Shown one piece after another: positions 17,314 through 26,129 of a stretch of 64,000 bases of DNA. The first letter of the stretch is position 1, and the number at the start of each line of letters is the position of its first letter. The translations under genes and the position numbers were made by a program. Below the pieces are notes generated by a model. The model worked only from the letters and a program-made list of their open reading frames with translations. It made no database searches and had not been told where the DNA came from. This DNA comes from Loktanella sp. (GTDB lineage: Bacteria > Pseudomonadota > Alphaproteobacteria > Rhodobacterales > Rhodobacteraceae), in NCBI GenBank assembly GCA_017390475.1, contig JAFPBO010000026.1, forward strand, positions 124,001 through 188,000. The letters run 5' to 3'.

Positions 17314-18183
17314 CTAGCGCATGCGTTTGAACAACAGCATGTCCTCGTAGAACCGTTCCATCCGTTCCATCCGTTCGCGGGTGTCCTGCCAGTTTGCATC
17401 CTGAATCGCCGACAGCAGTGCCTCGACCAAGGCGACCAGCGGGACGATGGTGTCCCATGCCGATGGCACCTCGATCTGCGAGGTCAGAATATGCTGCGCC
17501 ACCCCGGCACTGGGCGACACCCAGCGGTCGGTCAGCAGCACCACCTCAACCCCCTGCGCGCGGGCCAATTCGGCTAATTGCTGCATGGATGGTTCATATC
17601 TGCGGATATCGAAGACAACCAAGACATCGCCCTGCGACATATCCAGCAAGGCCGGCGGCCATGTATTGGGCAGGCTCGACAGCAGCGTCACATCGGACCG
17701 CATCACATGCAGCGCGGTGGTAAAATATTCCGCAATCGACCGCGTCAGCCGCCCGCCGATAAGGTAAATCGACCGCGATTTATCGGCCAGCAGGTCACGC
17801 ACGGCATCAAAGGCGCGCAAATCCTGTTGGCTCAGCGTCTGGTTCAGATTCTCGATCACCCGCATGGCAAAGCGGTTCAGCGGATGGTCAATTTCTGACA
17901 TATCCGCCCATTTTTCATGCTTCGCGATGGGCGAGGCGAGTCGCTCTCCCATCTCCTCATGCAATTGCGCGCGAAATTCGGGATAGCCGGAGAAGCCGAT
18001 CTTGCGCACCAACCGCACCAGTGTCGGGGCGGAGACACCCGCCTCTTGCGCGATTTCAGCGACGGAACCCAGCACAGACAGCGGGAAATTCCCCAGCATA
18101 TGCGAGGTTAGCTGCCGTTCCGCACGGGTCATCCCCGGCATGGCAGCGCGCAGCCGATCTTCGAGGGTCTGAAACTGGGTCAT
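17314..18183 (-). CDS. MurR/RpiR-family transcriptional regulator
   Basis: 289-residue regulator. The N-terminal HTH (about 1-75) contains SVAEIAQEAGVSAPTLVRL-type helices followed by GFSGYPEFRAQL. The C-terminal SIS sugar-isomerase-like domain (about 125-260) includes IYLIGGRLTRSIAEYF and DVLVVFDIRRY. RpiR regulators sense phosphorylated or other small ligands via the SIS domain. The gene sits between two transport systems, ABC to the left on the same strand and TRAP to the right, divergent. It is the likely shared regulator. Confidence 0.9.
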   Translation of the reverse strand: MTQFQTLEDRLRAAMPGMTRAERQLTSHMLGNFPLSVLGSVAEIAQEAGVSAPTLVRLVRKIGFSGYPEFRAQLHEEMGERLASPIAKHEKWADMSEIDHPLNRFAMRVIENLNQTLSQQDLRAFDAVRDLLADKSRSIYLIGGRLTRSIAEYFTTALHVMRSDVTLLSSLPNTWPPALLDMSQGDVLVVFDIRRYEPSMQQLAELARAQGVEVVLLTDRWVSPSAGVAQHILTSQIEVPSAWDTIVPLVALVEALLSAIQDANWQDTRERMERMERFYEDMLLFKRMR

Positions 18184-18239
18184 GGCGCGGCTCCCAAGGG
18201 CGGCGAACTGAAATGCTTTATCTGATTTTGTAACTTTTG

Positions 18240-18253
18240 TTTCAGAAATGAAA
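18240..18253. promoter_or_regulatory. Candidate RpiR operator in the divergent promoter region
   Basis: TTTCA-GAAA-TGAAA inverted repeat, 57 bp upstream of rpiR and 83 bp upstream of the amidohydrolase start. A TTGACA hexamer follows at 18268-18273, though no convincing -10 was found. Autoregulation plus control of the rightward operon is inferred. Confidence 0.45.
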
Positions 18254-18335
18254 GTCTAGAAATATACTTGACACAAAATCCGCATGTGTTGCAGCGTGAT
18301 TGTATTGTTCATTTCGCCGGTAAGGGGAAACAGAC

Positions 18336-19145
18336 GTGACACCGCAACAGGCAGATCGGGCAGGCAGCGTGACCTGTTGGGACAGCACAGGTGCTGTGAC
18401 CCATAGCGATACCGCCCCTGCTGTGATCCTGATCTGTGAACATGCGTCCAATGCATTTGCCGCCCCTTGGGCCGTCACCGATAAAGATCTGCTGGCCTCC
18501 CACGCAGCCAGCGATCCGGGGGCCTTGGGTCTGGCGCAGGCGCTTGGCCCGCTGCTGGCGCAGGATTGCGGCGGGGCAGAGCTGATCCATGCGCCTCTGT
18601 CCCGGTTGATCTATGACCTGAACCGCAGCCCGGACCGGCCCGACGCCTGCCCCGCGCAGTCAGAGGTGTACCATATACCGCTGAATGAGGGGTTGAACGC
18701 GGCTGACCGGCTGGTGCGGATGGAAAGCCTTTATCTGCCGTTTCATAATCTGGTACGCGCCCGGATCGCGCGTGCGCTCGTGCTGGGCCAGCGGCCTATT
18801 GTGCTGACCATGCATTCCTTTTCGCCGACATGGCATGGCGCTGTCCGCGATGTGGAATGCGGCGTGATCCATGATGATATGCCCGCGCTGGCGCAGCGGA
18901 TCGTGGCAGAGGCTGGTGATCTGGGTCTGCGGACCGAACTCAACGCGCCTTACTCGGCGGCGGATCATGTCACCCATACATTGCGCCTGCATGCCCTGCC
19001 TTACGGGTTGGACAATGCGATGCTGGAAATCCGCAACGACCTGATCGCCACCAGTCAGGCGCAGGCGGCAATCGCCACCCGCCTTGCCCGAGTCCTGACC
19101 CGTGCGATCAAGCAAACCATGGGGGTGCCATGCCCCGCTTTGTGA
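18336..19145 (+). CDS. N-formylglutamate amidohydrolase family protein
   Basis: 269-residue hydrolase, GTG start with AGGGGA 8 nt upstream. Family motifs: ILICEHASNAFAAPW with metal-binding Glu/His, APLSRLIYDLNRSPD, TMHSFSPTWHG and LEIRNDLI. Classical members remove formate from N-formyl-L-glutamate in histidine breakdown, but no hut gene is nearby. Instead it begins a TRAP/GS-like/ALDH/ADH operon, so it may hydrolyse another glutamyl amide. It overlaps the TRAP small permease by 16 nt. Confidence 0.85.
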   Translation: MTPQQADRAGSVTCWDSTGAVTHSDTAPAVILICEHASNAFAAPWAVTDKDLLASHAASDPGALGLAQALGPLLAQDCGGAELIHAPLSRLIYDLNRSPDRPDACPAQSEVYHIPLNEGLNAADRLVRMESLYLPFHNLVRARIARALVLGQRPIVLTMHSFSPTWHGAVRDVECGVIHDDMPALAQRIVAEAGDLGLRTELNAPYSAADHVTHTLRLHALPYGLDNAMLEIRNDLIATSQAQAAIATRLARVLTRAIKQTMGVPCPAL

Positions 19146-19660
19146 TGACTTATCTGCATTTCGTCGAAGCGCTGAATTACCGCGTCGGGCGGCTGGCGAT
19201 GTGGAGCCTGTTTGCCCTGATGGGTGTACTGGCATGGGGTGCCGTAGCGCGCGCGGGTTTTTCGCCGCAGATCTGGACCGATGAAATGGCGCAGTTTCTG
19301 TTGCTGGGGTATTTCATGCTGGGCGGTGCCTATGCCTTGCAGATGGGATCGGCGGTGCGGATGGATCTGCTCTATGACCGCTGGTCGGACAAGACCAAGG
19401 CGGCGGTGGATTGCATCACCATTTTCACGCTGTTCATCTACCTTGGCGTCCTGCTTTGGGGCGGGATCGAAAGCACACAATTCGCGCTGGAATATGGTGA
19501 GCGGCGGCGCGGCTTGTGGCGACCTTACATGGCACCGATCAAGATCATCATGTGTTTCGGGATCGTGCTGATGATCCTGCAATGCAGCGCCTTTCTGATT
19601 CGCGACATCGCCACCCTGCGGGGCATCAAGATAGCGGAGCGTGATACAAATGCCCTATGA
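19130..19660 (+). CDS. TRAP transporter small permease (DctQ family)
   Basis: 176-residue membrane protein with four predicted helices (for example WSLFALMGVLAWGAVA and IKIIMCFGIVLMILQC). The DctQ-typical segment WTDEMAQFLLLGYFMLGGAYAL is present. It partners the large permease in sodium-driven import of a carboxylate or amino-acid-like solute. It overlaps the genes on both sides (16 nt upstream, 11 nt downstream), so the three are translationally linked. Confidence 0.9.
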   Translation: MPRFVMTYLHFVEALNYRVGRLAMWSLFALMGVLAWGAVARAGFSPQIWTDEMAQFLLLGYFMLGGAYALQMGSAVRMDLLYDRWSDKTKAAVDCITIFTLFIYLGVLLWGGIESTQFALEYGERRRGLWRPYMAPIKIIMCFGIVLMILQCSAFLIRDIATLRGIKIAERDTNAL

Positions 19661-20975
19661 AATGATCGCCGCATTGATGTTCGGCTCAATGCTGGCCGTG
19701 ATGCTGACCGGGCAGCGGATGTTTGGGGTCATCGGCTTTGTCGCCGTCGTGGCAGCGATCTGGCTCTGGGGGGATCGCGGCGGGCATGATCTGGCCTTTG
19801 CCCAGACCATCAAGCTGATGAACTGGTTCCCGCTGATGACCCTGCCGATGTTCATTTTCATGGGCTATGTGCTGTCGGAAAGCAAACTGGCGGATGATCT
19901 GTACCGGATGTTCCATGTCTGGTTTGGCCCCGTTCCGGGCGGTTTGGCCATCGGTACGATCCTGCTGATGGTGCTGATTTCCGCGATGAACGGGCTCAGC
20001 GTGGCGGGCATGGCGATTGGCGCGACCATCGCGCTGCCCGAATTGCTCAAGCGGAATTATGACAAACTGATGGTGACCGGCGTGATTCAGGCCGGGTCGA
20101 GCCTTGGGATTCTGGTGCCACCATCCGTCGTGCTGGTGCTTTACGCGATGATCGCGCGCCAGCCGGTGACCCATCTTTGGGCGGCAGGCCTGTTGCCGGG
20201 GCTGATGCTGGCGACATTGTTCATCATCTATATCTGGCTGCGCTGCCGGATGAACCCTGCGCTGGGCCCAGTCATCGACCCGGAGGAGCTGGCAAAGGTC
20301 ACCAAGCGTGAAAAATACATGCTGTTGCTGGCCGGGCTGATGCCTTTGGGCATTTTCGCCGTGATGATGGTGCCGTTCCTGCTGGGCTACACAAGGCTGG
20401 TCGAAAGCGCCGTTGTCGGTGCCATCGCCGCCCTGATCGTCAGCATCGCCAAGGGGCGGATGACATGGGCGATATTGGAAACCTGCACCAAAAAGACCCT
20501 GGCAATTTCCTGCATGTTCCTGTGGATCATTCTTGCCGCACTTGCCTTTGGTGCGGTGTTCGACGGCCTTCGCGCGGTGGATTTCGTCCGCACTTTGTTC
20601 ATGGATAATCTGGGCCTTGGCCGCTGGGAAATCCTGATCCTGATGCAGGTGTCTTTCCTGCTGATGGGCATGTTTCTGGATGATACCGCGATGCTGGTGA
20701 TTGTCGCGCCGCTTTACGTGCCCATCGTGCAGATGCTGGAATTCAACCTGATCTGGTATGGTGTACTCTATACGATCACCTGTCAGATCGCCTATATGAC
20801 GCCGCCCTTCGGCTATAACCTGTTCCTGATGCGCGCCATGGCCCCGAATGAGGTGACTTTGGCCGAGATTTACCGGTCCATCGTCCCCTTTGTGGGCGTG
20901 ATGATATTGGGCTTGGCCCTTGTGATGGTCTTTCCCCAGATCGCGCTTTGGCTGCCCGGCGTTCTGTTTCCCTGA
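19650..20975 (+). CDS. TRAP transporter large permease (DctM family)
   Basis: 441-residue protein with 11-12 helices. Segments LPMFIFMGYVLSESKLADDLY, AMNGLSVAGMAIGATIALPELL and QAGSSLGILVPPSVVLVLYAM match DctM. ATG 19650 has GGAG about 10 nt upstream and is preferred over an in-frame GTG at 19641. Sodium- or proton-coupled uptake with the binding protein encoded next. Confidence 0.93.
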   Translation: MPYEMIAALMFGSMLAVMLTGQRMFGVIGFVAVVAAIWLWGDRGGHDLAFAQTIKLMNWFPLMTLPMFIFMGYVLSESKLADDLYRMFHVWFGPVPGGLAIGTILLMVLISAMNGLSVAGMAIGATIALPELLKRNYDKLMVTGVIQAGSSLGILVPPSVVLVLYAMIARQPVTHLWAAGLLPGLMLATLFIIYIWLRCRMNPALGPVIDPEELAKVTKREKYMLLLAGLMPLGIFAVMMVPFLLGYTRLVESAVVGAIAALIVSIAKGRMTWAILETCTKKTLAISCMFLWIILAALAFGAVFDGLRAVDFVRTLFMDNLGLGRWEILILMQVSFLLMGMFLDDTAMLVIVAPLYVPIVQMLEFNLIWYGVLYTITCQIAYMTPPFGYNLFLMRAMAPNEVTLAEIYRSIVPFVGVMILGLALVMVFPQIALWLPGVLFP

Positions 20976-21033
20976 ATTACGACCAAGAGCGGGCCAACCC
21001 GCCAGATTTCAACCCAACCGGAAGGATAACATC

Positions 21034-22071
21034 ATGACAACGACAAGACGCAAGTTCCTGACCACGGGCGCCCTTGGCGGTGCCGCAACCTTGGCGGCCC
21101 CTGCCGTTCATGCGCAATCGACGATTCGCTGGCGGCTGCAAACCTATGCCGGGGCATCTTTGGGCGCGCAGGTCGCAAAACCGGCCATCGACATGTTCAA
21201 CGCCATCGCGGGCGATGAAATGCAGATCGACCTGTTCTATGCCGACCAGCTGGTCCCGACAGAAGAGCTGTTTCAGGCCATGCAGCGCGGCACAATCGAC
21301 GCGGTGCAATCAGATGATGATTCCATGGCATCGCCGACCGAAGTCACCGTGTTTGGCGGTTATTTCCCCTTTGCCAGCCGCTACAGCCTTGATGTCCCTG
21401 CCCTGTTCAATGACTGGGGCCTGAATGAAATCTGGGGCGAAGAATATGCCAATGTCGGGGTGAAACATATCTCTGCCGGGTCGTGGGACCCGTGTCATTT
21501 CATCACCTCATCCCCGATCAACTCGCTGGCGGATATGGAAGGCAAAAGGGTCTTCACCTTCCCCACCGCCGGGCGTTTCCTGTCGCAATTCGGCGTCGTG
21601 CCGGTGACGGTGCCATGGGAAGACGTGGAAATCGCGCTGCAAACCGGCGAAATCGACGGCGTGGCATGGTGTGGCATGACCGAAGCTTACGAGGTCGGCT
21701 GGGCCGATATCTGTTCGCATTTCCTGACCAACAACATCTCCGGCGCATGGATCGGGCATTTCTTTTCCAACATGGATCGCTGGAACGAACTGCCCGAACA
21801 TCTGCAGGTGCTGATGACCACCTGCTTTGAACAATCGCATTACTACCGCCAGCATTGGTATTGGGCCGGTGAGGCGCGCTTGCGGACCGAAGGCGACAAG
21901 CTGGAACTGACCTCGATCCCCGATGCCGAATGGGGCACGGTCGAAGCCGCAGCACGTGATTTCTGGGAAGAAATCGCGGCGGAATCCGAAACCAAAGCGC
22001 GCGTCGTCGACGTCTTCCGCAACTACAACGCCGCGATGGATCAGGCCGGTCGGCCCTATCGCTATTCATGA
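21034..22071 (+). CDS. TRAP transporter substrate-binding protein (DctP family), Tat-exported
   Basis: 345-residue periplasmic binding protein. TTRRKFLTTGALGGAATLAAP is a twin-arginine signal (Arg5-Arg6) ending in VHAQ. DctP features include ADQLVPTEELFQAMQRGTIDA and the ligand-site region ADMEGKRVFTFPTAG, then ALQTGEIDGVAW. Tat export implies folding before transport. The position after DctQM makes a complete TRAP system; the ligand is not readable, though the adjacent enzymes suggest an amine or amino-alcohol-related compound. Confidence 0.93.
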   Translation: MTTTRRKFLTTGALGGAATLAAPAVHAQSTIRWRLQTYAGASLGAQVAKPAIDMFNAIAGDEMQIDLFYADQLVPTEELFQAMQRGTIDAVQSDDDSMASPTEVTVFGGYFPFASRYSLDVPALFNDWGLNEIWGEEYANVGVKHISAGSWDPCHFITSSPINSLADMEGKRVFTFPTAGRFLSQFGVVPVTVPWEDVEIALQTGEIDGVAWCGMTEAYEVGWADICSHFLTNNISGAWIGHFFSNMDRWNELPEHLQVLMTTCFEQSHYYRQHWYWAGEARLRTEGDKLELTSIPDAEWGTVEAAARDFWEEIAAESETKARVVDVFRNYNAAMDQAGRPYRYS

Positions 22072-22078
22072 TCGATCA

Positions 22079-22100
22079 GGACGGGGGTACGCCCCCGTCC
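22079..22100 (+). promoter_or_regulatory. Intercistronic hairpin after the TRAP binding-protein gene
   Basis: GGACGGGGG-TACG-CCCCCGTCC, a perfect 9-bp stem with a tetraloop and no following T-run. It starts 7 nt after the dctP-like stop and 50 nt before the GS-like start. It is more likely an mRNA stabiliser or attenuator than a full terminator. Confidence 0.65.
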
Positions 22101-22128
22101 CACCTGACGCCAAGACTATAAGGGGGCG

Positions 22129-23502
22129 ATGAACATGCCGGGATTAATGACTTTGGAAGACTTGCGCGCAGCCTTTGACGCGGGCGAAATCGATACTGTG
22201 CTGGTCGCCGCCCCGGACATGCAGGGCCGCCTTGTCGGCAAACGGTTCCATGCCGCGCATTTTCTGGACTCCGGCTATAAGGAGACGCATTGCTGTAACT
22301 ACCTGCTTGCCACCGATATGGAGATGGTGACGGTCGCAGGCTATGCTTCAACCTCTTGGGAGAAGGGCTATGGCGATTACGTCATGAAACCCGACCTTGC
22401 GACCCTGCGGCTTGTGCCTTGGCTACCTGCGACAGCCTTGGTCCTCTGCGATCTGCTGGACCATCACACGCATGAGGAAATCACCATATCCCCCCGCGCG
22501 ATCCTGAAACGGCAGGTCGCCCGCGCGCAGGCGATGGGATATCAGCCAATGGCCGCGACGGAACTGGAATTCTACATATTCGAGCAAAGCTATGACGCCC
22601 TGCGCGATGGCGGCACCGATAAGCTGACCCCGATCTCGTCCTATAACGAGGATTACCACCTGTTCCAGACCACGAAGGAAGAACCCTTGATGCGCGCCCT
22701 GCGCAACGGGCTTTATGGCGCGGGCATTCCGGTGGAAAACTCAAAAGGCGAGGCAGAGGCAGGTCAGGCAGAGATCAACATCCGCTACGACCAAATGGTC
22801 ACCACCGCCGATTTCCACGTGATGACCAAACAGGCGACCAAGGAAATCGCGCATAGCATTGGCAAATCCGTGACGTTCATGGCGAAATATGACCACCGCC
22901 GCGCGGGATCATCCAGCCATGTGCATCAATCGCTCTGGACGCTGGACGGCGAGCCTGCCTTTATGGAAAAGGATGCCGAATACGGTATGTCCGCGCTGAT
23001 GCGGCAGTATATGGCGGGCCAGTTGGCCCATGCGCGGGAAATCACGGCACTGCTGGCCCCCTATGTGAACAGCTACAAACGCTTCTGCGTTGGCATGTTC
23101 GCCCCGACAAAAGCCGTCTGGTCGCTGGATAACCGCACCGCCGGTTTCCGCGTCTGCGGCGATGGCACCAAGGCCGTGCGCGTCGAATGCCGGATCGGTG
23201 GGGCAGATCTGAACCCCTATCTGGCCTGTGCGGCCTTGCTGGCGGCAGGGCTGGCGGGGATCGAGGGCGCAATGGAACTGGAACCGGAAATGCAGGGCGA
23301 CAGCTATCGCCATGCAGGCGCGCGCGAGATCCCGAAAACCCTGCGCGAATCTGCCGATCTGCTGGACGGTTCGGCCATCTTGCGCGCGGCCTTTGGCGAT
23401 GATGTCGTTGACCACTATACCCGCGCCGCAAGGTGGGAGATTGAAGAACATGACCGCGTTGTTACAGATTACGAACGGCAGCGGTTGCTGGAACGGGGCT
23501 AG
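22129..23502 (+). CDS. Glutamine-synthetase-family ligase (GlnT/PuuA-like)
   Basis: 457-residue GS-fold enzyme, inferred to join the gamma-carboxyl of glutamate to ammonia or an amine with ATP. Catalytic-region motifs are intact: ATELEFYIF, EAEAGQAEINI, KYDHRRAGSSSHVHQS, APYVNSYKRF, DNRTAGFRV and VECRIGGADLNPYLA. It lacks the adenylylation-loop context of housekeeping GlnA and resembles gamma-glutamyl-amine synthetases such as PuuA and IpuC. It is followed at 31 nt by an aldehyde dehydrogenase and then an alcohol dehydrogenase. This context points to amine or amino-alcohol catabolism rather than ammonia assimilation. Confidence 0.88.
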   Translation: MNMPGLMTLEDLRAAFDAGEIDTVLVAAPDMQGRLVGKRFHAAHFLDSGYKETHCCNYLLATDMEMVTVAGYASTSWEKGYGDYVMKPDLATLRLVPWLPATALVLCDLLDHHTHEEITISPRAILKRQVARAQAMGYQPMAATELEFYIFEQSYDALRDGGTDKLTPISSYNEDYHLFQTTKEEPLMRALRNGLYGAGIPVENSKGEAEAGQAEINIRYDQMVTTADFHVMTKQATKEIAHSIGKSVTFMAKYDHRRAGSSSHVHQSLWTLDGEPAFMEKDAEYGMSALMRQYMAGQLAHAREITALLAPYVNSYKRFCVGMFAPTKAVWSLDNRTAGFRVCGDGTKAVRVECRIGGADLNPYLACAALLAAGLAGIEGAMELEPEMQGDSYRHAGAREIPKTLRESADLLDGSAILRAAFGDDVVDHYTRAARWEIEEHDRVVTDYERQRLLERG

Positions 23503-23533
23503 GCCCTGAGCCGGATCACAGACAGGAGTTTCA

Positions 23534-24913
23534 ATGACCACGATCAGTTTGATTTCACCCGTTGACGGGTCGGTTTATGCCGAACGCACAGCCCTGCCCT
23601 TGGCCGATGCGCAGGATGTCGCCACGCGCGCCCGCAAAGCGCAAGCCGCTTGGGCCGCAGAGCCGCTGGACACGCGGATCGCCACCGTTCTTGCCGGGGT
23701 GACAGCGCTTGAAGGCATGGCCGCCGATATCGTGCCCGAACTCGCCTGGCAGATGGGCCGCCCAGTCCGATATGGCGGCGAATTCGGCGGGGTGCGCGAA
23801 CGTGCGGATTACATGGCGGGGATCGCGCCCGATGTGCTGGCAGATGAAATGGTCGAGGACAGCGCTAAATTCACCCGCCTGATCGCGCGCGAGGCGCAAG
23901 GCGTCGTCTTCGTCATCGCGCCGTGGAACTATCCGTTCCTCACGGCGATCAACACCATCGTTCCCGCCCTGATCGCAGGCAATGCCGTGGTGCTGAAACA
24001 TGCCAGCCAGACCCTGCTGGCAGGCGAACGTCTGGCGCAGGCGTTCCATGCAGGTGGCGTGCCGCAGGACCTGTTCCAGAATGTCGTTCTGGACCACGCC
24101 ACGACCGAGGCGCTGATCGCTGATCGCGCATTCGATTTCATCAACTTCACCGGTTCGGTCGGTGGTGGCCGCGCGATTGAAAAGGCCGCCGCTGGCACCT
24201 TCAGCGGCACCGGGTTGGAACTGGGCGGCAAGGACCCCGGTTACGTCCGGTCCGACGCTGATCTGGACGCTGCTGTCGATGGGCTGATGGACGGGGCGAT
24301 GTTCAATTCCGGGCAATGCTGCTGCGGGATCGAACGGATTTACGTGCATGAAAGCCTCTACGACGCCTTTGTCGAAAAGGCGGTCACCTGGGTCCGCGCC
24401 CAGCGCCTTGGCAATCCGCTGGATCAGGACACGACGATGGGGCCGATGGCGCATAAACGCTTTGCTGCCATCGTGCGCGATCAGGTGGCAGAGGCTGTGG
24501 CCCAAGGTGCGCATGCCCTGATTGATGTGTCCGAATTTCCTGCCGATGACGGTGGCGCCTATCTCGCACCCCAAATCCTGACCCATGTCACCCACGACAT
24601 GCGCGTGATGCGCGAGGAAAGTTTCGGCCCTGTCGTCGGCATCATGCCGGTCAAGGATGATGCAGAGGCGATCCGCCTGATGAACGATTGCGCCTATGGC
24701 CTGACCGCATCCATCTGGACCCGCGACGCCAATGCCGCGCGCAGCATCGGCGCGCAATTGGAAACCGGCACCGTGCTGATGAACCGCTGCGATTATCTGG
24801 ACCCGGCTTTGTGCTGGACCGGCTGCAAAGATACCGGGCGCGGCGCGGCCCTGTCCGCGCTGGGCTATCTGGCGCTGACCCGCGCCAAATCCTACCACCT
24901 CAACAAGGCGTAA
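23534..24913 (+). CDS. NAD(P)-dependent aldehyde dehydrogenase
   Basis: 459-residue ALDH. Motifs: APWNYPFLTAINT, NFTGSVGGG (cofactor loop), LELGGKDPGYV with the general-base Glu, NSGQCCCGIERI with the nucleophilic Cys in a triple-Cys stretch, and EESFGPVVGI. Oxidises an aldehyde to the acid in the cytoplasm. It is placed between the GS-like ligase and the iron alcohol dehydrogenase (3-nt gap), so its substrate is probably the product of that dehydrogenase. Confidence 0.93.
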   Translation: MTTISLISPVDGSVYAERTALPLADAQDVATRARKAQAAWAAEPLDTRIATVLAGVTALEGMAADIVPELAWQMGRPVRYGGEFGGVRERADYMAGIAPDVLADEMVEDSAKFTRLIAREAQGVVFVIAPWNYPFLTAINTIVPALIAGNAVVLKHASQTLLAGERLAQAFHAGGVPQDLFQNVVLDHATTEALIADRAFDFINFTGSVGGGRAIEKAAAGTFSGTGLELGGKDPGYVRSDADLDAAVDGLMDGAMFNSGQCCCGIERIYVHESLYDAFVEKAVTWVRAQRLGNPLDQDTTMGPMAHKRFAAIVRDQVAEAVAQGAHALIDVSEFPADDGGAYLAPQILTHVTHDMRVMREESFGPVVGIMPVKDDAEAIRLMNDCAYGLTASIWTRDANAARSIGAQLETGTVLMNRCDYLDPALCWTGCKDTGRGAALSALGYLALTRAKSYHLNKA

Positions 24914-24916
24914 GTC

Positions 24917-26062
24917 ATGACATTCACTGCCAATTGGAGCTATCCGACCACGATCAAATTCGGGGCGGGCCGGATTTCCGAACTGCCGGACCTTTGCAAA
25001 GGCGCGGGCATCACCCGGCCCCTGCTGGTCACCGACAAGGCGCTGGCCAGCCTGCCGATCACGGCGCAGGCACTGGACCTGTTGGATGCCGCAGGCCTTG
25101 GCCGCGCGGTGTTCTCCGAAGTCGATGCCAACCCGACCGAAGCAAACATGCAGGCCGGTCTTACCGTCTATCGCGCGGGCGGGCATGACGGGGTGGTGGC
25201 CTTTGGCGGCGGCTCCGCGCTCGATCTGGGCAAGATGATCGCGCTGATGGTGGACCAGCCGGTCACTGTCTGGGATCTGGAAGATATCGGCGATTGGTGG
25301 ACCCGCGCCAACCCTGACACGATTGCCCCGATCATCGCCGTGCCGACAACCGCTGGCACCGGGTCAGAGGTGGGCCGCGCCGGTGTGCTGACCGACAGCG
25401 CCACGCATCGCAAGAAAATCATCTTCCACCCCAAACTGATGCCTGTCGTCACGCTCTGCGATCCCGCGCTGACCGTGGGCATGCCTGCTTTCATCACCGC
25501 AGGCACCGGGATGGATGCGCTGGCCCATTGTCTGGAGGCCTATTGCAGCCCGCATTACCACCCGATGAGCCAGGGGATTGCCTTGGAAGGCATGCGGCTG
25601 GTGCTGGAAAACCTGCCCCGCGCCTATGCCACCCCCGATGATCTGGAAGCACGCGCCAATATGATGTCCGCCGCGGCGATGGGGGCTGTCGCCTTCCAGA
25701 AAGGACTCGGCGCGATCCACAGCCTCAGCCATCCGGTGGGCGCGGTCTACAATACCCATCACGGCACCACCAATGCCGTGGTCATGCCCATGGTGCTGGA
25801 CTTCAACCGCACAGCGATTGCCGACAGGATCGACCGCGCCGCCGCTTATCTGGGCATCGCAGGCGGGTTCGACGGGTTCTACGCCCATGTCATGGATTTG
25901 CGCGCCAGCCTGTCGATTCCGGCCAACCTGACCGCATTGGGCGTGGAACCATCAAAGTTGGATGAATTGACCGAAATGGCGCTGCTGGACCCGTCATGCG
26001 GCGGCAACCCGGTCGAAATGACCCGCGACAACACCCGCGCCTTGTTTGACGCCTGCATGTAG
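24917..26062 (+). CDS. Iron-containing alcohol dehydrogenase
   Basis: 381-residue group III alcohol dehydrogenase. Cofactor motif AFGGGSALDLGK, then PTTAGTGSEVGRAGVLTD. Metal-binding His residues are in DALAHCLEAYCSPHYHP and HSLSHPVGAVYNTHHGTTNA. It should interconvert an alcohol and an aldehyde with NAD(P). It is the final gene of the operon beginning with the amidohydrolase, and a strong terminator follows. Confidence 0.93.
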   Translation: MTFTANWSYPTTIKFGAGRISELPDLCKGAGITRPLLVTDKALASLPITAQALDLLDAAGLGRAVFSEVDANPTEANMQAGLTVYRAGGHDGVVAFGGGSALDLGKMIALMVDQPVTVWDLEDIGDWWTRANPDTIAPIIAVPTTAGTGSEVGRAGVLTDSATHRKKIIFHPKLMPVVTLCDPALTVGMPAFITAGTGMDALAHCLEAYCSPHYHPMSQGIALEGMRLVLENLPRAYATPDDLEARANMMSAAAMGAVAFQKGLGAIHSLSHPVGAVYNTHHGTTNAVVMPMVLDFNRTAIADRIDRAAAYLGIAGGFDGFYAHVMDLRASLSIPANLTALGVEPSKLDELTEMALLDPSCGGNPVEMTRDNTRALFDACM

Positions 26063-26090
26063 AAAACCGCTGACTCATGGCGTAAAATAC

Positions 26091-26122
26091 AAAAGGCTCG
26101 GGCATCACTGCCCGAGCCTTTT
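26091..26122. terminator. Bidirectional rho-independent terminator
   Basis: AAAAGGCTCGGGCA and TGCCCGAGCCTTTT form a perfect 14-bp stem with a TCAC loop, A-run on one side and T-run on the other. It ends the alcohol dehydrogenase operon (plus) and the tRNA-Lys transcript (minus). Confidence 0.9.
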
Positions 26123-26129
26123 GATATGA

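Noticed and set aside
17222..17458. N-terminal extension of the ABC binding protein
   Set aside because: The added residues precede an obvious signal peptide and the internal ATG has a good ribosome site.
18268..18273. TTGACA as a sigma-70 -35 box for the amidohydrolase operon
   Set aside because: No acceptable -10 hexamer at 16-18 bp spacing, so only the hexamer was noted and no promoter was called.
18336..19145. hutG of a histidine utilisation operon
   Set aside because: No hutU, hutH or hutI nearby; context is a TRAP transporter with GS-like ligase and dehydrogenases, so only the family is named.
23555..25186. 543-codon minus-strand open frame
   Set aside because: Antisense shadow of the aldehyde dehydrogenase and iron alcohol dehydrogenase, with no family resemblance.
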